From JBCCQH01 sp039024435 (GTDB lineage: Bacteria > Bacteroidota > Bacteroidia > J057 > JADKCL01), in contig JBCCQH010000143.1 of the NCBI GenBank assembly GCA_039024435.1, forward strand, positions 1 through 15,120: DNA of 15,120 nucleotides. The letters are read 5' to 3'. Below the pieces are notes generated by a model. It did not search any database and had not been told where the DNA came from. It saw nothing but the letters and a program-made list of their open reading frames with translations. This document shows positions 13,831 to 15,120 of the stretch, piece by piece (positions within the stretch are counted from its first letter, which is position 1; each line of letters opens with the position of its first letter). A program made the position numbers and the translations under genes.

Positions 13831-14973
13831 ATGCGAAACCTTCTTCTTTTCCTGGTCGGACTGAGCCTGATGTCCGGTTCTTTGACCGCGCAGTTGTACC
13901 CCAAATTGGTGGAGATTCCCGGGGGTCAATTTTCCATGGGCGGTGGCTACCAATACGAAGTTCGCGACTGGCGCATGCATTACATTGGGCAGGATACGGC
14001 TTTTGACCAGCACAACCGCGACGGCGTTGCCATCGGGGAAGTCCCCGCACCCAACAATCCCGAACGCCGCGTGGCCATGGGCGCATTTTTCATTGCCCGC
14101 CACGAAGTGTCCAACCGCCAGTACCACGAATTCCTAATCGACAGCCTGCTCAAAGGTGAGGCCCAAACCCAGTTCCGCAAGATCGTGGAAGCTCCCCGGA
14201 AAAAGCGCGACGACGACCTCGTCGCCCACAAGTGGCGCGAATTGTACCGCCGCGCGGCGGAGCAGAACATTTTGCCGGACACCAATTGCTGGCAGACCAA
14301 CTTTGCGGTGGCGTACAACGAGCCGCTGGTCAAAAACTATTTCCAGCATCCCGCATTTGCCGAGTATCCCGTCGTCGGGGTCAGTTGGGAGCAAGCCCGC
14401 GCCTATTGCCAGTGGCTCACCGGGGTTAACAATGCCACCCGCGCCCGGAAAAATCTCCCACCCCAACCCGCTTACCGCCTGCCCACCGAAGCCGAATGGG
14501 AATATGCCGCCCGGGGCGGATTGAGTTCCCAGGCCGAAGGCCGGATGATCCGCCACCTCTACCCCTGGCCCGGTCCCGACGTACGCGATGAGAAAGGCCG
14601 TTTCCGGGCCAATATCAAAACCGACCACGGCGACTACACGGGGGACGGCTACACGTACGCTTGCCCGGTGACCAGCTTTGCGCCGAACGGTTTCGGGCTG
14701 TACAATATGGCGGGCAACGTTTCGGAGTGGGTAGAAGATGTCTTCCGCGTGGTCACTTCGGAAAATCCACCCGGAATGGCCCCGATTCGGCCTTCCACCC
14801 CAGATCGCGCGGTCAAGCGGGTCGCCAAAGGCGGCAGTTGGGCAGATTACAAATACGCCGCGCGCTGCGGTAGCCGGGCCGGATTTGACAATGGCGTGGG
14901 CAACGCCCGGGTAGGATTTCGGGTGGCCCGGATAAAATCCGAGCCACGGAGCGATTTTGGGATGGCTCCCTAA
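13831..14973 (+). CDS. Secreted SUMF1/formylglycine-enzyme-fold protein, GldJ/GldK-like
   Basis: The product has 380 residues. Residues 1-21 form a signal peptide (MRNLLLFLVGLSLMSGSLTAQ) with no lipobox cysteine. The rest is one SUMF1 fold: IPGGQFSMGG near residue 30, FFIARHEVSNRQYHEFL near 90, YPVVGVSWEQARAYCQW near 180, YRLPTEAEWEYAARGG (about 215-230), FGLYNMAGNVSEWVEDV near 290, KGGSW (333-337) and RVGFRVAR. The segment from DTNCW to AYNEP, and then HPAFAEYPVVGVSWEQA, strongly recalls GldJ/GldK of gliding and T9SS machinery. Only one cysteine (Cys346) lies after KGGSW, so the two-cysteine active site of true formylglycine-generating enzymes is missing and the protein is probably structural. 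Unlike GldJ/GldK it is not predicted to be a lipoprotein, so it may be a paralogue. The long foldback begins just past its stop and may end its transcript. Confidence 0.85.
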   Translation: MRNLLLFLVGLSLMSGSLTAQLYPKLVEIPGGQFSMGGGYQYEVRDWRMHYIGQDTAFDQHNRDGVAIGEVPAPNNPERRVAMGAFFIARHEVSNRQYHEFLIDSLLKGEAQTQFRKIVEAPRKKRDDDLVAHKWRELYRRAAEQNILPDTNCWQTNFAVAYNEPLVKNYFQHPAFAEYPVVGVSWEQARAYCQWLTGVNNATRARKNLPPQPAYRLPTEAEWEYAARGGLSSQAEGRMIRHLYPWPGPDVRDEKGRFRANIKTDHGDYTGDGYTYACPVTSFAPNGFGLYNMAGNVSEWVEDVFRVVTSENPPGMAPIRPSTPDRAVKRVAKGGSWADYKYAARCGSRAGFDNGVGNARVGFRVARIKSEPRSDFGMAP

Positions 14974-14991
14974 GAGGCGGTTTAAAATTGG

Positions 14992-15116
14992 TTTGTGAAA
15001 TTTGCTAGTGCAGATTTTTTTGTCTCTCAAAGCTCATTTTGGAGTCCATAGCCAAAGCTATGGGCGAGAAAATAGCTGAAGAGAGGCGGAAAAAGATGCC
15101 ATAGCAAAATCACAGG
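14992..15116. repeat. Long imperfect foldback (MITE-like or IS terminus)
   Basis: Two arms of about 60 nt pair almost throughout. From the centre: CCATAGC (15046-15052), loop CAAA, GCTATGG (15057-15063); ATTTT (15036-15040) with AAAAT (15069-15073); AGCT (15031-15034) with AGCT (15074-15077); CTCTC (15024-15028) with GAGAG (15081-15085); ATTTTT-type against AAAAA at 15090-15094; GCA (15010-15012) with TGC (15097-15099); TTTGCTA (15001-15007) with TAGCAAA (15102-15108); GTGA (14995-14998) with TCAC (15110-15113). About 49 pairs by hand, including several G-T. It may extend past the window edge. It starts about 20 bases after the SUMF1-like gene ends. Confidence 0.8.
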
Positions 15117-15120
15117 ATTA

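Noticed and set aside
14134..15030. 298-codon minus-strand frame
   Set aside because: Antisense to the SUMF1 domain and starting inside the foldback repeat; no family character.

Overview
The window most likely comes from a high-GC member of the Bacteroidota, probably a Saprospiria/Lewinella-like marine lineage. The supporting signs are a secreted protein ending in a type IX secretion (T9SS) sorting domain, a GldJ/GldK-like SUMF1 protein, a Kelch-sodium symporter fusion of a type known in Bacteroidota, genes without clear Shine-Dalgarno sequences, and a tRNA promoter resembling the Bacteroidota -33/-7 pattern. The genus is inference.

Layout from left to right. 1-246: non-coding, with inverted repeats. 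247-2799 (-): Kelch domain fused to a sodium:solute symporter. 2800-3279: divergent intergenic region with an imperfect repeat family and a perfect 17-bp operator-like palindrome. 3280-5088 (+): T9SS-exported protein with three jelly-roll-like repeats. A bidirectional terminator at 5106-5140 separates it from a convergent SDR oxidoreductase (5162-5989, -). Upstream of the SDR on the same strand is a polytopic membrane protein, possibly GT-C-like (6121-8103, -). tRNA-Val(CAC) with its own promoter and terminator lies at 8280-8389. A small membrane protein (8644-9162, +) converges on a tiny basic lipoprotein (9214-9432, -).

9573-11123 is a visibly AT-richer island on the minus strand. It holds an intact ABC/OLD-type ATPase, a downstream gene that overlaps it by ATGA and starts like a TOPRIM nuclease but stops after 71 residues, and an upstream coding-looking scrap without a start codon. 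It reads as the wreck of a two-gene ATPase-nuclease defence module. Beyond it are primosomal helicase priA (11195-13654, -) and a divergent SUMF1/GldK-like secreted protein (13831-14973, +). The window ends in a very long imperfect foldback (about 14992-15116), which looks like a MITE or an IS terminus.

Most genes are single-gene units with separate housekeeping, envelope or secretion roles, and I see no large operon. The most notable parts are the decayed ATPase/TOPRIM pair, the terminal foldback, the repeat family upstream of the symporter and the 17-bp palindrome in the T9SS gene promoter.
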